64,000 bases of DNA from Halomonas sp. 25-S5 (GTDB lineage Bacteria > Pseudomonadota > Gammaproteobacteria > Pseudomonadales > Halomonadaceae), in contig NZ_JARANV010000007.1 of assembly GCF_029889845.1 (NCBI RefSeq), positions 62,001-126,000 on the forward strand. The letters run 5' to 3'. The notes under the pieces are model-generated. The model worked only from the letters and a program-made list of their open reading frames with translations. It had not been told where the DNA came from and ran no database searches. The first letter of the stretch is position 1; each line of letters begins with the position of its first letter. This document shows positions 20,273 to 27,990 of the stretch, piece after piece. Made by a program: the position numbers and the translations under genes.

Positions 20273-21229
20273 TCAGGGCCCTGGTTGTTCCGTACCGAGT
20301 GCCTGTTGCAGGCTTCTGGTAAATCGTTCCATTGGTGCCGTATCGACCGGCTGTATCGATTGATGGCCGATTGGTGATGGCGTACCAGCACCGTTGAGCA
20401 AGCCTGGTGAGCGGATACGCTCAGCGACCTGGCGGAACAGCACCAGTAGTTCGATGCGGCGGTTGATGGGGTCACTGGCCTCCGTCTCGGGCATCACGAC
20501 CCGGTCGGCAAAGCCCGACACCCTCAAGAGCTTGGCGGGATTCAGGCCACCGGAGACCAGTTCCCGGCGTGAGGCATTGGCCCGGTCACTCGAGAGCTCC
20601 CAGTTGCTGTAGCCCCGATAGCCGTTCAGGTACGCCAGGTTGTCGGTGTGGCCACCGATGCTGAGATCGTTGGGCAGCTCATTGAGCAGGGGAGCCATGG
20701 TGCGAAGCAGGTCGCGCATGTAGGGCGCCACCCGGTCGCTGCCAAGGGCAAACATCGGGCGCTGCTCGGTGTCGAATAGCTGGATTCTCAGGCCCTCCGG
20801 CGTCATGTCGAAACGCAGTTGCTGGCGCAGCTGACGTAGGTCCGGGTCGGCATCAATGGCCGTCTCGATGCGCTGCTGGAGATCACGGAAGGCTCGCCGC
20901 TGTTGTTCGCTGGGGCGTGTCTGTGTACGCAGGTCGATGCGCGCCCTCTCACCGTCAGAGTGCACCGGGTCTGGGCCGCCCCCTGGAATCACATTGGCAC
21001 TTTGTGCGGAGCCTTCCCCGCCGGTGATGGCGGTAAGCAATGGCGTACGGAAGTATTCGGAAACGGCTTCGCGCTGCTGCTGGTCTGCTTGAGAGAGGAT
21101 CCACATGACCAGGAACAGGGCCATCAGGGCCGTCATGAAGTCCGCCAAGGCAATCTTCCAACTGCCTCCGTGGTGCCGATGAATGACTTTCTTACGGCGG
21201 ATGATGATGGGTCTGCGATTCGGGGTCAT
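20273..21229 (-). CDS. motB: Flagellar stator protein MotB
   Basis: 318 residues: a basic N-terminus, one membrane segment (about 25-46) with the proton-carrying aspartate at D30 (KIALADFMTALMALFLVMW), a plug/linker region and a C-terminal OmpA-like peptidoglycan-binding domain (NDLSIGGHTDNLAY, NWELSSDRAN, SDPINRRIELLV). It anchors the stator to the wall. Start overlaps the motA stop (ATGA). Confidence 0.97.
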   Translation of the reverse strand: MTPNRRPIIIRRKKVIHRHHGGSWKIALADFMTALMALFLVMWILSQADQQQREAVSEYFRTPLLTAITGGEGSAQSANVIPGGGPDPVHSDGERARIDLRTQTRPSEQQRRAFRDLQQRIETAIDADPDLRQLRQQLRFDMTPEGLRIQLFDTEQRPMFALGSDRVAPYMRDLLRTMAPLLNELPNDLSIGGHTDNLAYLNGYRGYSNWELSSDRANASRRELVSGGLNPAKLLRVSGFADRVVMPETEASDPINRRIELLVLFRQVAERIRSPGLLNGAGTPSPIGHQSIQPVDTAPMERFTRSLQQALGTEQPGP

Positions 21230-22098
21230 GCGCCGCCTTCACCTGCCTTGGCATTGCGAACGTACTCCTCCAGCTCTGAGAAGCCGGGGCGTTCCTCGGT
21301 ATGCAGCGCCTTACGCCCGAACTCCACGGCAAGCTGAGGCGCATAACCATGCAGGCTGGCCAGCAGGGTGACCCGCATGCACTGGAGGATCTTTTCCACC
21401 TCTTTCGCCTGCCGCTCGACACGGCTTGCCAGAGGGTTGACGAAGCCATAGCCGGCCAGGATCCCCAGGAAGGTGCCGACCAAGGCATGGGCGATCATCT
21501 GGCCCATCTCATCGGGAGCGGCATCCGCCGCGCTCAACGCCTTCACTACCCCCATCACCGCGGCCACGATGCCGAAAGCCGGCATGGCATCCCCGACCTT
21601 GATGATGGCATCGGCAGGGATATGGGCTTCTTGTTCGAACGCCTCGATCTCGTGAAGCATCAGCTCGTCGAGCTCCATGGGATCCATGCTGCCGCTCACC
21701 ATCAGGCGAAGGTAGTCGGTGAGGAAGGTCATGATCAGCGGGTCGGCGAGCACGCGCGGGTGCTCGTTGAGCAAGGCGCTTTCCTCGGGGTTATCGATGT
21801 CGCGCTCAATACCCAGCATGCCGTCTCGACGAATCTTGGTGAGGATCTTGTACTGGAGTGCCAACAGCTCCATGTAGAGCGATTTGTCGTACTTCTTGGA
21901 GCGGCGCAGCCGAGCAAAGATGCGAAAGGTGGCCTTGATGGCCTTGCCGTTGTTGGCGGCGATGAAGGCGCCGATACCGGCGCCGAAGATTATCAGGAAT
22001 TCCGTGGGCTGGAAGAGCGGGCCCAGGTGACCGCCCGACAGAGCGAAGCCCCCGAACACGGAGAAGATGACGACAAGGTATCCGATGGGTATCAGCAA
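21226..22098 (-). CDS. motA: Flagellar stator protein MotA
   Basis: 290 residues, four membrane segments. The start MLIPIGYLVVIFSVFGGF aligns with enterobacterial MotA from its first residue, so the TTG at 22098 is the start, with GGGGA 8 bp upstream. Charged residues that contact FliG are conserved around R90/R91 and E98 (KIRRDGMLGIERD). A proton-type stator subunit; transcribed from the FliA promoter at 22143. Confidence 0.96.
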   Translation of the reverse strand: MLIPIGYLVVIFSVFGGFALSGGHLGPLFQPTEFLIIFGAGIGAFIAANNGKAIKATFRIFARLRRSKKYDKSLYMELLALQYKILTKIRRDGMLGIERDIDNPEESALLNEHPRVLADPLIMTFLTDYLRLMVSGSMDPMELDELMLHEIEAFEQEAHIPADAIIKVGDAMPAFGIVAAVMGVVKALSAADAAPDEMGQMIAHALVGTFLGILAGYGFVNPLASRVERQAKEVEKILQCMRVTLLASLHGYAPQLAVEFGRKALHTEERPGFSELEEYVRNAKAGEGGA

Positions 22099-22142
22099 GG
22101 CCGGTATCCCCTAACGAGGCGATGAATGATGTCCTGCATCGG

Positions 22143-22169
22143 ATATCGGCTGTCTCGGGCGAGACTTGA
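22143..22169 (-). promoter_or_regulatory. FliA (sigma 28) promoter of motA-cheW operon
   Basis: Minus strand TCAA-N15-GCCGATAT, about 45 bp upstream of the motA start. Matches TAAA-N15-GCCGATAA at 10 of 12 positions. Confidence 0.8.
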
Positions 22170-22196
22170 GGGAGGTGATGAAATTGTCCTGCATGG

Positions 22197-22221
22197 CCGC
22201 GGGGAAGGGGAGTCCCCGCGG
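22197..22221 (-). terminator. Hairpin between flhC and motA
   Basis: A 9-bp perfect GC-rich stem (CCGCGGGGA with TCCCCGCGG) and 7-nt loop lie 21 bp after the flhC stop. There is no T-run, so termination may be partial or Rho-assisted. Confidence 0.5.
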
Positions 22222-22241
22222 TATCAAGCCTTGATAGTGGT

Positions 22242-22817
22242 TCAGGCCAGGCGGTGCACAGGAGACGCTTCTGCTTGGGCCCTGTCGACCGCACTCTGCT
22301 GGCGCTTGCGGGTCTTGCCGGCCCGAGAGGGAGGCTGACAGATGCCGCAGACATAGTCATGAGCTGGGCTGTGGGCATGCGCCACGAAATGCCCATCGCA
22401 GCGGGTGCAGGCCGAGAGCTGCAGCAGGTCGCTCTCGAAGAAGCGAACCAGGGTCCAGGCGCGTGTCAGGCCGAGCACGGTCTCGGCGTCATCGGTCTCC
22501 ACCTGCTCCGCATATAGCTGATAGGCCTTGATGAAGGCTTCCATTCGCTCGCAGCCATGGTCCTCCTGCAAGCGCAGGAAGATGTTGTAAAACAGTGACG
22601 AGTGGATGTTCGGCATCCACGTGATGAACCAGTCGGTGGAGAAAGGCAGCATCCCCTTGGGCGGTGACATGCCGCGCACTTCCTTGAACAGGCGAAGGAG
22701 ACGGGCCCGGCTCAGGTCGGTTTCGGTCTCCAGGACCTGCAGCCGCGCACCGAGCTCGATCAGGTCGATGGCCAACTGCACCTGTTGCATTTCCAGTAGC
22801 AGGCTCTTGCTGGCCAT
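22242..22817 (-). CDS. flhC: Flagellar master regulator subunit FlhC
   Basis: 191 residues. The four zinc-binding cysteines C137, C140, C157 and C160 (CTRC and CGIC) lie at the same positions as in enterobacterial FlhC, and the central part (SPPKGMLPFSTDWFITWMPNIHSSLFYNIF) is highly characteristic. With FlhD it forms the FlhD4C2 activator of early flagellar genes. Begins 2 bp after flhD ends. Confidence 0.97.
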   Translation of the reverse strand: MASKSLLLEMQQVQLAIDLIELGARLQVLETETDLSRARLLRLFKEVRGMSPPKGMLPFSTDWFITWMPNIHSSLFYNIFLRLQEDHGCERMEAFIKAYQLYAEQVETDDAETVLGLTRAWTLVRFFESDLLQLSACTRCDGHFVAHAHSPAHDYVCGICQPPSRAGKTRKRQQSAVDRAQAEASPVHRLA

Positions 22818-22819
22818 GC

Positions 22820-23146
22820 CTATCCCTCTGCGGTGGATGGGACCGCCGGACGGGATGCCATCAGCAGCGATGCATGAAACTGGGCAAGACCCTGTTCCCG
22901 GGGGTTATGGGTCAGCTGGCGTAGATGTTCGGCGCGGTCATGACCAAAATGGCAGAGCAGTTGATTGACCCGCGAAAGCCGTGTCAGCTGGCGCGCGTTC
23001 AGCCCCTGAATCAGATCTGCCATCTCGTCATCGATCTTGAGGCGAAACCTGGCCGTGGCCCGATCCTCATTGATCAGACGCTGGGCAAGGAGTAGATATG
23101 CGAGGTTCAGTTCGTGAATCTCGTCAACTAAGTTATTGATTTCCAT
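22820..23146 (-). CDS. flhD: Flagellar master regulator subunit FlhD
   Basis: 108 residues from the ATG at 23146, whose product MEINNLVDEIHELNLAYLLLAQRLI lines up with enterobacterial FlhD from its first residue. An in-frame ATG 14 codons earlier lacks a ribosome site. The family segments NLAYLLLAQRLI and NQLLCHFGHD are clear. FlhD is the non-zinc partner in FlhD4C2. The upstream 306 bp is an unusual regulatory region (see separate entry). Confidence 0.95.
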   Translation of the reverse strand: MEINNLVDEIHELNLAYLLLAQRLINEDRATARFRLKIDDEMADLIQGLNARQLTRLSRVNQLLCHFGHDRAEHLRQLTHNPREQGLAQFHASLLMASRPAVPSTAEG

Positions 23147-23452
23147 GGTTCCCTGTCGGCTATCACGCTTTTTCATGGCCTGGGCCATGTGAGGTTATTG
23201 TGTTGCCCTGTGCTCGCTGATCCTCTTCGAGGCTGGCACATCTCATACGCGTGTATTGTCTGTGGTTGAGGCGCAGATGCAATCAGCCTCAAGGGGTACC
23301 CGGCCATGGCCGCCTGGGAATATTGGTAAGACCTAATAAAAAAAGATGAGAAAAATCATACCGATGAGACTGTTGCTGGGTAGTTACATAATACTTAGAT
23401 ATTTACATATCTTTACACAAAGGAGCAGAATTCTTCCTGGTGTAACAGCGGT
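23147..23452 (-). promoter_or_regulatory. flhDC upstream regulatory region, including an AT-rich island
   Basis: 306 bp without a gene between flhX and flhD. It holds an AT-rich stretch (about 23330-23430) in otherwise GC-rich DNA, a palindrome AGATAT-N4-ATATCT at 23397-23412, and an inverted repeat TTGAGGC-N13-GCCTCAA at 23266-23292. I cannot assign a firm sigma-70 promoter. As flhDC is the master operon, these dyads are plausible regulator sites. Confidence 0.5.
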
Positions 23453-23746
23453 TCACGTCCGGCTCTTGTCCGAGGTCTCACCTGGAGCAAGCTCGTATAC
23501 CCAGACAAGCAGCTCTGCGATGACCTGGTAGAGCCGTGACGGAATCGCTTCGTCCAGATCCAGCTGCATCAACAGGCCGACAAGCTCCGGTGCATCATGA
23601 ACGTGAATCCCTTGGCGCCGGGCTTCCGTGATGATGCGCTCGGCGAGCTCTCCATACCCTTGCGCTACGACCCGCGGTGCGCCATCGCTTTCGTGATAGG
23701 CGAGGGCGACGGCCTGGCGACGGTCTTCATGGTCCTTGCCCTTCAT
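23453..23746 (-). CDS. FlhX: free FlhB-type C-terminal cytoplasmic domain
   Basis: 97 residues resembling only the part of FlhB downstream of its autocleavage site: AVALAYHESDGAPRVVAQGYGELAERI, IHVHDAPELVGLLMQLDLDEAIP, LYQVIAELLVWVYEL. No membrane segments. Such stand-alone FlhB fragments (FlhX, B. subtilis YlqH) can substitute for the cleaved FlhB tail in export switching. The start overlaps the stop of the upstream FliK-like gene (ATGA). Confidence 0.85.
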   Translation of the reverse strand: MKGKDHEDRRQAVALAYHESDGAPRVVAQGYGELAERIITEARRQGIHVHDAPELVGLLMQLDLDEAIPSRLYQVIAELLVWVYELAPGETSDKSRT

Positions 23747-24984
23747 GACATCTGCCCCTCTTCAAACCTTTGCAGGTCGATCTTGATTTCCTCGAAGCCA
23801 TGGCCGGTCAGTCGAGACCTCAGGCTGTCGAGGCCTCTCTCGAGTTCTTGGCGAGACGGATCGTGTGCCACGCGTAACTCGATTTCCACGCTATTGGCCT
23901 TCATCCGCAGCGAGGCCTGCAATCGACCAATGCCGGCGATATCCAGATCGATCTCTGAGCGCCACCCTTGCTTTTCGGTGGTTTTCCGTTGCTGATCGGT
24001 GCCCTCGCTATCAGAGCGGTCTTGAGGTCCAGGCGGAAGCTGGATCATCAGCGCCATGAACAGGCCGCTCCAGACGTCACCTTCCCAGCGCAGTGCCGGC
24101 GTCACCAACATCTCGAGCTGATGGCGGACGATTCCCTGTAGGCTCTCCTGAACAGCTTGACTTGTGTGAGGGCGAAGGCCGGTATCAGACAGCGGCTCAC
24201 GCACCTTGGCATTGGCTGCATCTTCCATTCCGGGAGCTGAGAGGGGCGCAGTGGCTGGGCTAGCCTGGGACGGCTTGCTGGTCGCGGTCGGGGAGTTCCC
24301 CCGGGATGTCGCCTGCGAGGGGGTTCCTTGGGAATTGGGCGAGTACAGAGGGGAGGAGTGGCGACCGCCTTCGGGGAGTAATGGTACAGGTGGAAAGGGG
24401 GTATCGCGGATGCCGGCGGGATTGCCCGGCGGGATTGCGACATGATTTGTCCCTGAAGACGTGAACTGGAGGGTTCGCCACATCTGGGGCTCCCGCTCGA
24501 GTTGCTGGCGCGGTAGTTCCCCCTTGTACCAGCGGGCAAGGTGCGATTCATAGAACAGACCGCTATGGCGAATACTGTCTTCCAGGCGGGTCGCTACTAC
24601 GGTTGGATCTGGAATCTGCCTGGGTGCCATCAGTGGCGTCGGAGTTGTCACGATGGAGGGCGGCGCGGGAAAGCGAACCAGCAGGTCGGCGATGGTCCGC
24701 GCCGAGTTACTGAAGTGGGTTTGGGCCGAGGCGGGGGGCGGGCCGTGCGGCTGTAGCGGCCGTGAGGTGGTATCTGAAGGGGCCCGTGTGGTTTGTCCGA
24801 GCTCCGGCAGCTGGAGTGGGCGAGTCCGAGCGTCAAGCCGTGAGTCGCTGTGCACGGCTCTTGGAGCATCCGAGGGTGATGTTGGCTTGACCGGCTGGTT
24901 CAGGTCTCGGGCCGGGGGGATATCGACCCGTTTACCCAACACCTGGTGCAGCAGGGTGTCCAGCAGGGGGGTTATGCCACTCAC
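23743..24984 (-). CDS. Second FliK-like hook-length control protein
   Basis: 413 residues. A long low-complexity N-terminal and central region rich in P, S and T precedes a FliK-type C-terminal domain (about 320-413): GIGRLQASLRMKANSVEIELRV, then LDSLRSRLTGHGF. GTG start overlaps the fliT stop (GTGA). A separate fliK lies in the fliF operon at 46480, so this is a paralogue. Pairing with FlhX recalls B. subtilis ylqG-ylqH. Role inferred: an accessory ruler or switch partner. Confidence 0.75.
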   Translation of the reverse strand: MSGITPLLDTLLHQVLGKRVDIPPARDLNQPVKPTSPSDAPRAVHSDSRLDARTRPLQLPELGQTTRAPSDTTSRPLQPHGPPPASAQTHFSNSARTIADLLVRFPAPPSIVTTPTPLMAPRQIPDPTVVATRLEDSIRHSGLFYESHLARWYKGELPRQQLEREPQMWRTLQFTSSGTNHVAIPPGNPAGIRDTPFPPVPLLPEGGRHSSPLYSPNSQGTPSQATSRGNSPTATSKPSQASPATAPLSAPGMEDAANAKVREPLSDTGLRPHTSQAVQESLQGIVRHQLEMLVTPALRWEGDVWSGLFMALMIQLPPGPQDRSDSEGTDQQRKTTEKQGWRSEIDLDIAGIGRLQASLRMKANSVEIELRVAHDPSRQELERGLDSLRSRLTGHGFEEIKIDLQRFEEGQMS

Positions 24985-25382
24985 GGGGCTCTCTTGCTAG
25001 GGGGTAGGTCAATGGGGGGTGTTGATGTTCCCTCTCTGACCCCGTAGGCGTGTCGAAGATTCCGTTGGCGCTGTGAGGCGCTGATCAGCTTGCCAAGCTC
25101 GTTGCGACGCTCGATCAAGCGTTCGCGAATCTCGAGATCGTTTTCCAGGATCCGCTCAAGTAACTCCACCTTGCGTGCCCGATGATCGTCATCAAGGTGG
25201 TTGTCGGGATCGAGCTTTGCCAGTTGCTCCACCTGCATGATGTATGTGCCTTCCTGATCGACCAATGCCGGCCAATTGGCGTCGCGTGCCGAATCCAGCA
25301 TGAGGCGCGTGCGTGACAGCAGCGCCTGGTATCCCTCGATCAGCGCTTGCTGGGTGTTGGGCTCTCCGCCATGTTCCATCAT
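24981..25382 (-). CDS. fliT: Flagellar chaperone FliT
   Basis: 133 residues, mostly helical (QALIEGYQALLSRTRLMLDSA, LLERILENDLEIRERLIERRNELGKLI), in the standard place after fliS. FliT binds the cap protein FliD and in enterobacteria also inhibits FlhDC. Its start overlaps the fliS stop. Identification rests on gene order plus helix pattern. Confidence 0.8.
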   Translation of the reverse strand: MMEHGGEPNTQQALIEGYQALLSRTRLMLDSARDANWPALVDQEGTYIMQVEQLAKLDPDNHLDDDHRARKVELLERILENDLEIRERLIERRNELGKLISASQRQRNLRHAYGVREGTSTPPIDLPPSKRAP

Positions 25383-25801
25383 CAGCCCCTTGCCACCTGA
25401 TCGCCGATGTCTCGCCAGGCCGAGGCGATGTCGTTGAGCAGCATCTCTGCCTGGTCAAGGCTCTCGACATCGTTATGCAGGTTGGCCGCCAGCAGCAGGC
25501 GCGTCACATAATCATAGAGCGAGGCTAGTCGCTCGGAGATTTCGCCGCCACGTTCCGTGTCCAAGGCGGCCAGCAGGCCGTTATTGACAATATCCAGCGC
25601 CTTGGAGATCGCCTTGCCCTTTTCGGCCGAGTTGCCATCCTGGAGGTGGATGCGTGAGGTGCGGATGGCGGCCAGGGCGCCATCAAACAGCATCACGATC
25701 AACTGGTGCGGGCTGGCTGACATCACGCCGCTCTCGACGCCGACCTTGGCATAGGCGCTTGCACCGCGACCGTAGGCGGACGCTCCTCGCATGGCACTCA
25801 T
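25382..25801 (-). CDS. fliS: Flagellin export chaperone FliS
   Basis: 139 residues with the FliS signature: repeated AYGRGASAYAKVGVES, SPHQLIVMLFDGALAAI, KGKAISKALDIVNNGLLAALD and LYDYVTRLLLAANLHND. It binds flagellin before export. AGGAG precedes the ATG. It lies about 36 kb from fliC and fliD, not next to them. Driven by the FliA promoter at 25934 through a leader of about 125 bp. Confidence 0.95.
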   Translation of the reverse strand: MSAMRGASAYGRGASAYAKVGVESGVMSASPHQLIVMLFDGALAAIRTSRIHLQDGNSAEKGKAISKALDIVNNGLLAALDTERGGEISERLASLYDYVTRLLLAANLHNDVESLDQAEMLLNDIASAWRDIGDQVARG

Positions 25802-25825
25802 GGCTGTCTTGCTCCTCTCTGGTGA

Positions 25826-25842
25826 GGCACCTGTCAGGTGCC
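25826..25842 (-). promoter_or_regulatory. Perfect palindrome in fliS leader
   Basis: GGCACCTG-A-CAGGTGCC (minus strand reading), 17 bp, just upstream of the fliS ribosome site and downstream of the FliA promoter. Could be a protein-binding operator or a small RNA hairpin affecting translation. Confidence 0.5.
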
Positions 25843-25933
25843 AGTGTTTGAGGTACCGTCACTATTGAATAGTCTGACGAGAATCGGGACGGGCATAACC
25901 GTGAACAGGCTCTGTCAGATCAGTTATTTTCGG

Positions 25934-25960
25934 TTATCGGCAAGTGATGGGGCGACTTTA
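25934..25960 (-). promoter_or_regulatory. FliA (sigma 28) promoter of fliS-fliT-fliK2-flhX
   Basis: TAAA-N15-GCCGATAA, identical to the consensus at all 12 positions. The TAAA element overlaps the TAA stop codon of the upstream YcgR/HD-GYP gene. Confidence 0.88.
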
Positions 25961-27640
25961 GACCGATATGGGGAGTTCTTCCTGAATGCTGCCGAGGCGT
26001 TGCAATGCGGTGCTTTGAAGTATCTCGCCCAGTGTCGGCCCGGGAGGCTCAAGTGAGTCTGCGAGCTGGACCTGACTGGGGCGACCCTGGGTGTCGAGGG
26101 CCTGTACCCATGCAAGCTGACCGCTATCGAAGCGAACCAGGGAGCCAATCGGATAGAGGCCGAACTGCTTGATGTAGCGTTTTACCCAGCGTTGGTCGAA
26201 GTGTTCAGGATGGCTCAGCAGGTGGCGGTAGATGGCGTCGATCCGCCAGGCGGGGCGGTCCGGCCGGTCTCGCCGCATGGCATCGACAACGTCTACTACT
26301 GCAGCGGCTCGCGCCAGTTCGTGCAGGTCGTCTGCAGCCAGGGAGCGAGGATAGCCACTGCCATCCAGGCGTTCATTGATGTTGTGTGCCACCGAGTCGA
26401 GGATATTGGCAGAGAGCCAGTGGCAGCGTCCCATGCGACGCATCAACTTTTCTACATGACTCTGCATCTGCAGATGCTGGTGCTCGTCGGGGTGGGTAAC
26501 CTGCCAGAGCTCGGTGGGCAGCAGGGCCTTGCCCAGATCATGCACCATGGCACTCGCCGCCATGGCCTTGCTCAGCTTGCGGGGAATGGACGAGAGTCCG
26601 GCCAGATCCAGCAAGCCGACACTCACCCCGAGGCTATGGCGCACCAATCGTGGCTCGTGTTGCAGGCAGCGTGTAGCAAAGAGTAACCCATCGCGGTCCT
26701 CGTCGTGGAGCAGCAAGAGACGATCGGCATGACGCGACAGCTGTACCGAGTCTACCTCTCCGCCTTGCTGTAGCTCGAGGAGCTGAGCATCCAGGTAGCC
26801 GGCGATGCATGCTAAGCGCCTTGCCATGGGCGTGGGATATTCTTGAGTATTGCGTCGTCCCACCGCAGGCGGCGTTGCCGTCCGTGTCTGGAAGAGCAGT
26901 GAGGGTAGGCGTGACGCCTCGCTGCCTTCGGCGTAGCGGGCTGACTCACGCTCAATCTCGCGGACGAAGAACCACAGTTGTCGATCTTGCTCGCCCGTGG
27001 TGTGGTCGAAACAAAAACCGGCGAGAATGGCCTGGCGGTCGGTATCCACCTCCTGGTGCCGTGGCGATGCGCGAACAGCGAATCGTGTGTCATTGGGGAA
27101 GCATAGCTCCACCTCCAGGGGCTGGCTGGTGTTAGCCAACAAGGCGCCGGCGAAGAGCGGCAGTTCCAGCTGGCAGCCCTCCAGTGAGAGGTCCTTTAGA
27201 TCCCCCTGTGTTGACCCGCCCTCCTCGCCGCGAAGGATGGCGCCAACCTCCATGCCCAGTCGGAGCCGGGCCCGGAAGGATTCGCGGCGCTGCAGAACCT
27301 CAAGGCTGTAGGGAAACTGGCAGGTGCACACCAGGCGGCCATCCTCCTCATGGCACTCTTTCATTGCCATGCTGGGGGTGCGTAGCATTTTGCCCTGAGC
27401 CTGACCCAGAAGGCGGAACTCCTGGCCGCGCTTCAGCTCGCCGGCGATCTCGCGAATGGCGCTGATATCCAGCACCAGGATGGCGCCGGGCTGCTGCTCC
27501 ATGACCAGCACCGGGAGTGGCTTGCTGCCTGGGGTGCTCACCTGAAGCGATGCCCCGCCGGGTTCGATCAGGGCCTCTAGCAACGCCTCGATCTCGGTGG
27601 GGCTCTCCACGCGGGTATAGCCATCCTGTTGCTGCGACAT
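25958..27640 (-). CDS. YcgR-PilZ flagellar brake fused to an HD-GYP domain
   Basis: 560 residues from the ATG at 27640 (behind GAGGGAAGG). Residues about 1-115 resemble the YcgR N-terminal domain. A PilZ domain follows, with c-di-GMP-binding motifs RRESFR and DLSLEG. From about 290 to the end there is an HD-GYP phosphodiesterase: VHDLGK, a second histidine in QSHVEKLM, HNINERLDGSGYP (HN where HH is usual), VVDVVDAM and the tail FGLYPIGSLVRFDSG. It joins a c-di-GMP reader with a likely c-di-GMP-degrading enzyme. Expected at the flagellar motor, by analogy with YcgR. Transcribed from a FliA promoter at 27676. Confidence 0.85.
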   Translation of the reverse strand: MSQQQDGYTRVESPTEIEALLEALIEPGGASLQVSTPGSKPLPVLVMEQQPGAILVLDISAIREIAGELKRGQEFRLLGQAQGKMLRTPSMAMKECHEEDGRLVCTCQFPYSLEVLQRRESFRARLRLGMEVGAILRGEEGGSTQGDLKDLSLEGCQLELPLFAGALLANTSQPLEVELCFPNDTRFAVRASPRHQEVDTDRQAILAGFCFDHTTGEQDRQLWFFVREIERESARYAEGSEASRLPSLLFQTRTATPPAVGRRNTQEYPTPMARRLACIAGYLDAQLLELQQGGEVDSVQLSRHADRLLLLHDEDRDGLLFATRCLQHEPRLVRHSLGVSVGLLDLAGLSSIPRKLSKAMAASAMVHDLGKALLPTELWQVTHPDEHQHLQMQSHVEKLMRRMGRCHWLSANILDSVAHNINERLDGSGYPRSLAADDLHELARAAAVVDVVDAMRRDRPDRPAWRIDAIYRHLLSHPEHFDQRWVKRYIKQFGLYPIGSLVRFDSGQLAWVQALDTQGRPSQVQLADSLEPPGPTLGEILQSTALQRLGSIQEELPISV

Positions 27641-27990
27641 CCTTCCCTCTTGCTCGCCGGTTGGTCCTACACCTTGTATCGGCCGTTCCTCTGCTGTCTT
27701 GAGGCTTGGCAAACCCGGCTCCTCAAGTCTGGGGTCAGACGGTCGATAGCTAGGGGTTGTGGACCTGCGCTTTGAGTATGCGACGAAGGAGCCTGCCCCT
27801 CACACCTGGGGGTGATGTGTTTCAGCCATGTCTCTATTCCGCAGAGACAGCGGTGCTCCGCTCGGCAGTGGTCTCGGGCCCTGTCCTTGAAAATGGAAAT
27901 GAGGTATTGGTTTGTGGGCGGTGGTGAAGATTGCTTGATTCTTCTATTTTCCAAGAAAATTAAGGTCCGTGACCTTCCCGGGAGTTATTC
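27641..27990. promoter_or_regulatory. Divergent intergenic region of two c-di-GMP genes
   Basis: 350 bp between the YcgR/HD-GYP gene (minus) and the PAS-GGDEF-EAL gene (plus). It holds the FliA promoter at 27676-27702 for the minus gene and a GGGAG ribosome site for the plus gene. I see no convincing promoter for the plus gene; the stretch around 27925-27965 is AT-rich. Confidence 0.5.
27676..27702 (-). promoter_or_regulatory. FliA (sigma 28) promoter of YcgR/HD-GYP gene
   Basis: TCAA-N15-GCCGATAC on the minus strand, ending 36 bp before the chosen ATG. This makes the brake-like protein a late flagellar gene, like ycgR in E. coli. Confidence 0.8.

Noticed and set aside
20239-20475. 79-codon N-terminal extension of cheA
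   Set aside because: It overlaps motB, lacks CheA similarity, and the ATG at 20238 matches the normal CheA start.
22197-22221. Riboswitch or attenuator upstream of motA
   Set aside because: The hairpin lies upstream of the FliA promoter, so it belongs to the flhC 3' end rather than a motA leader.
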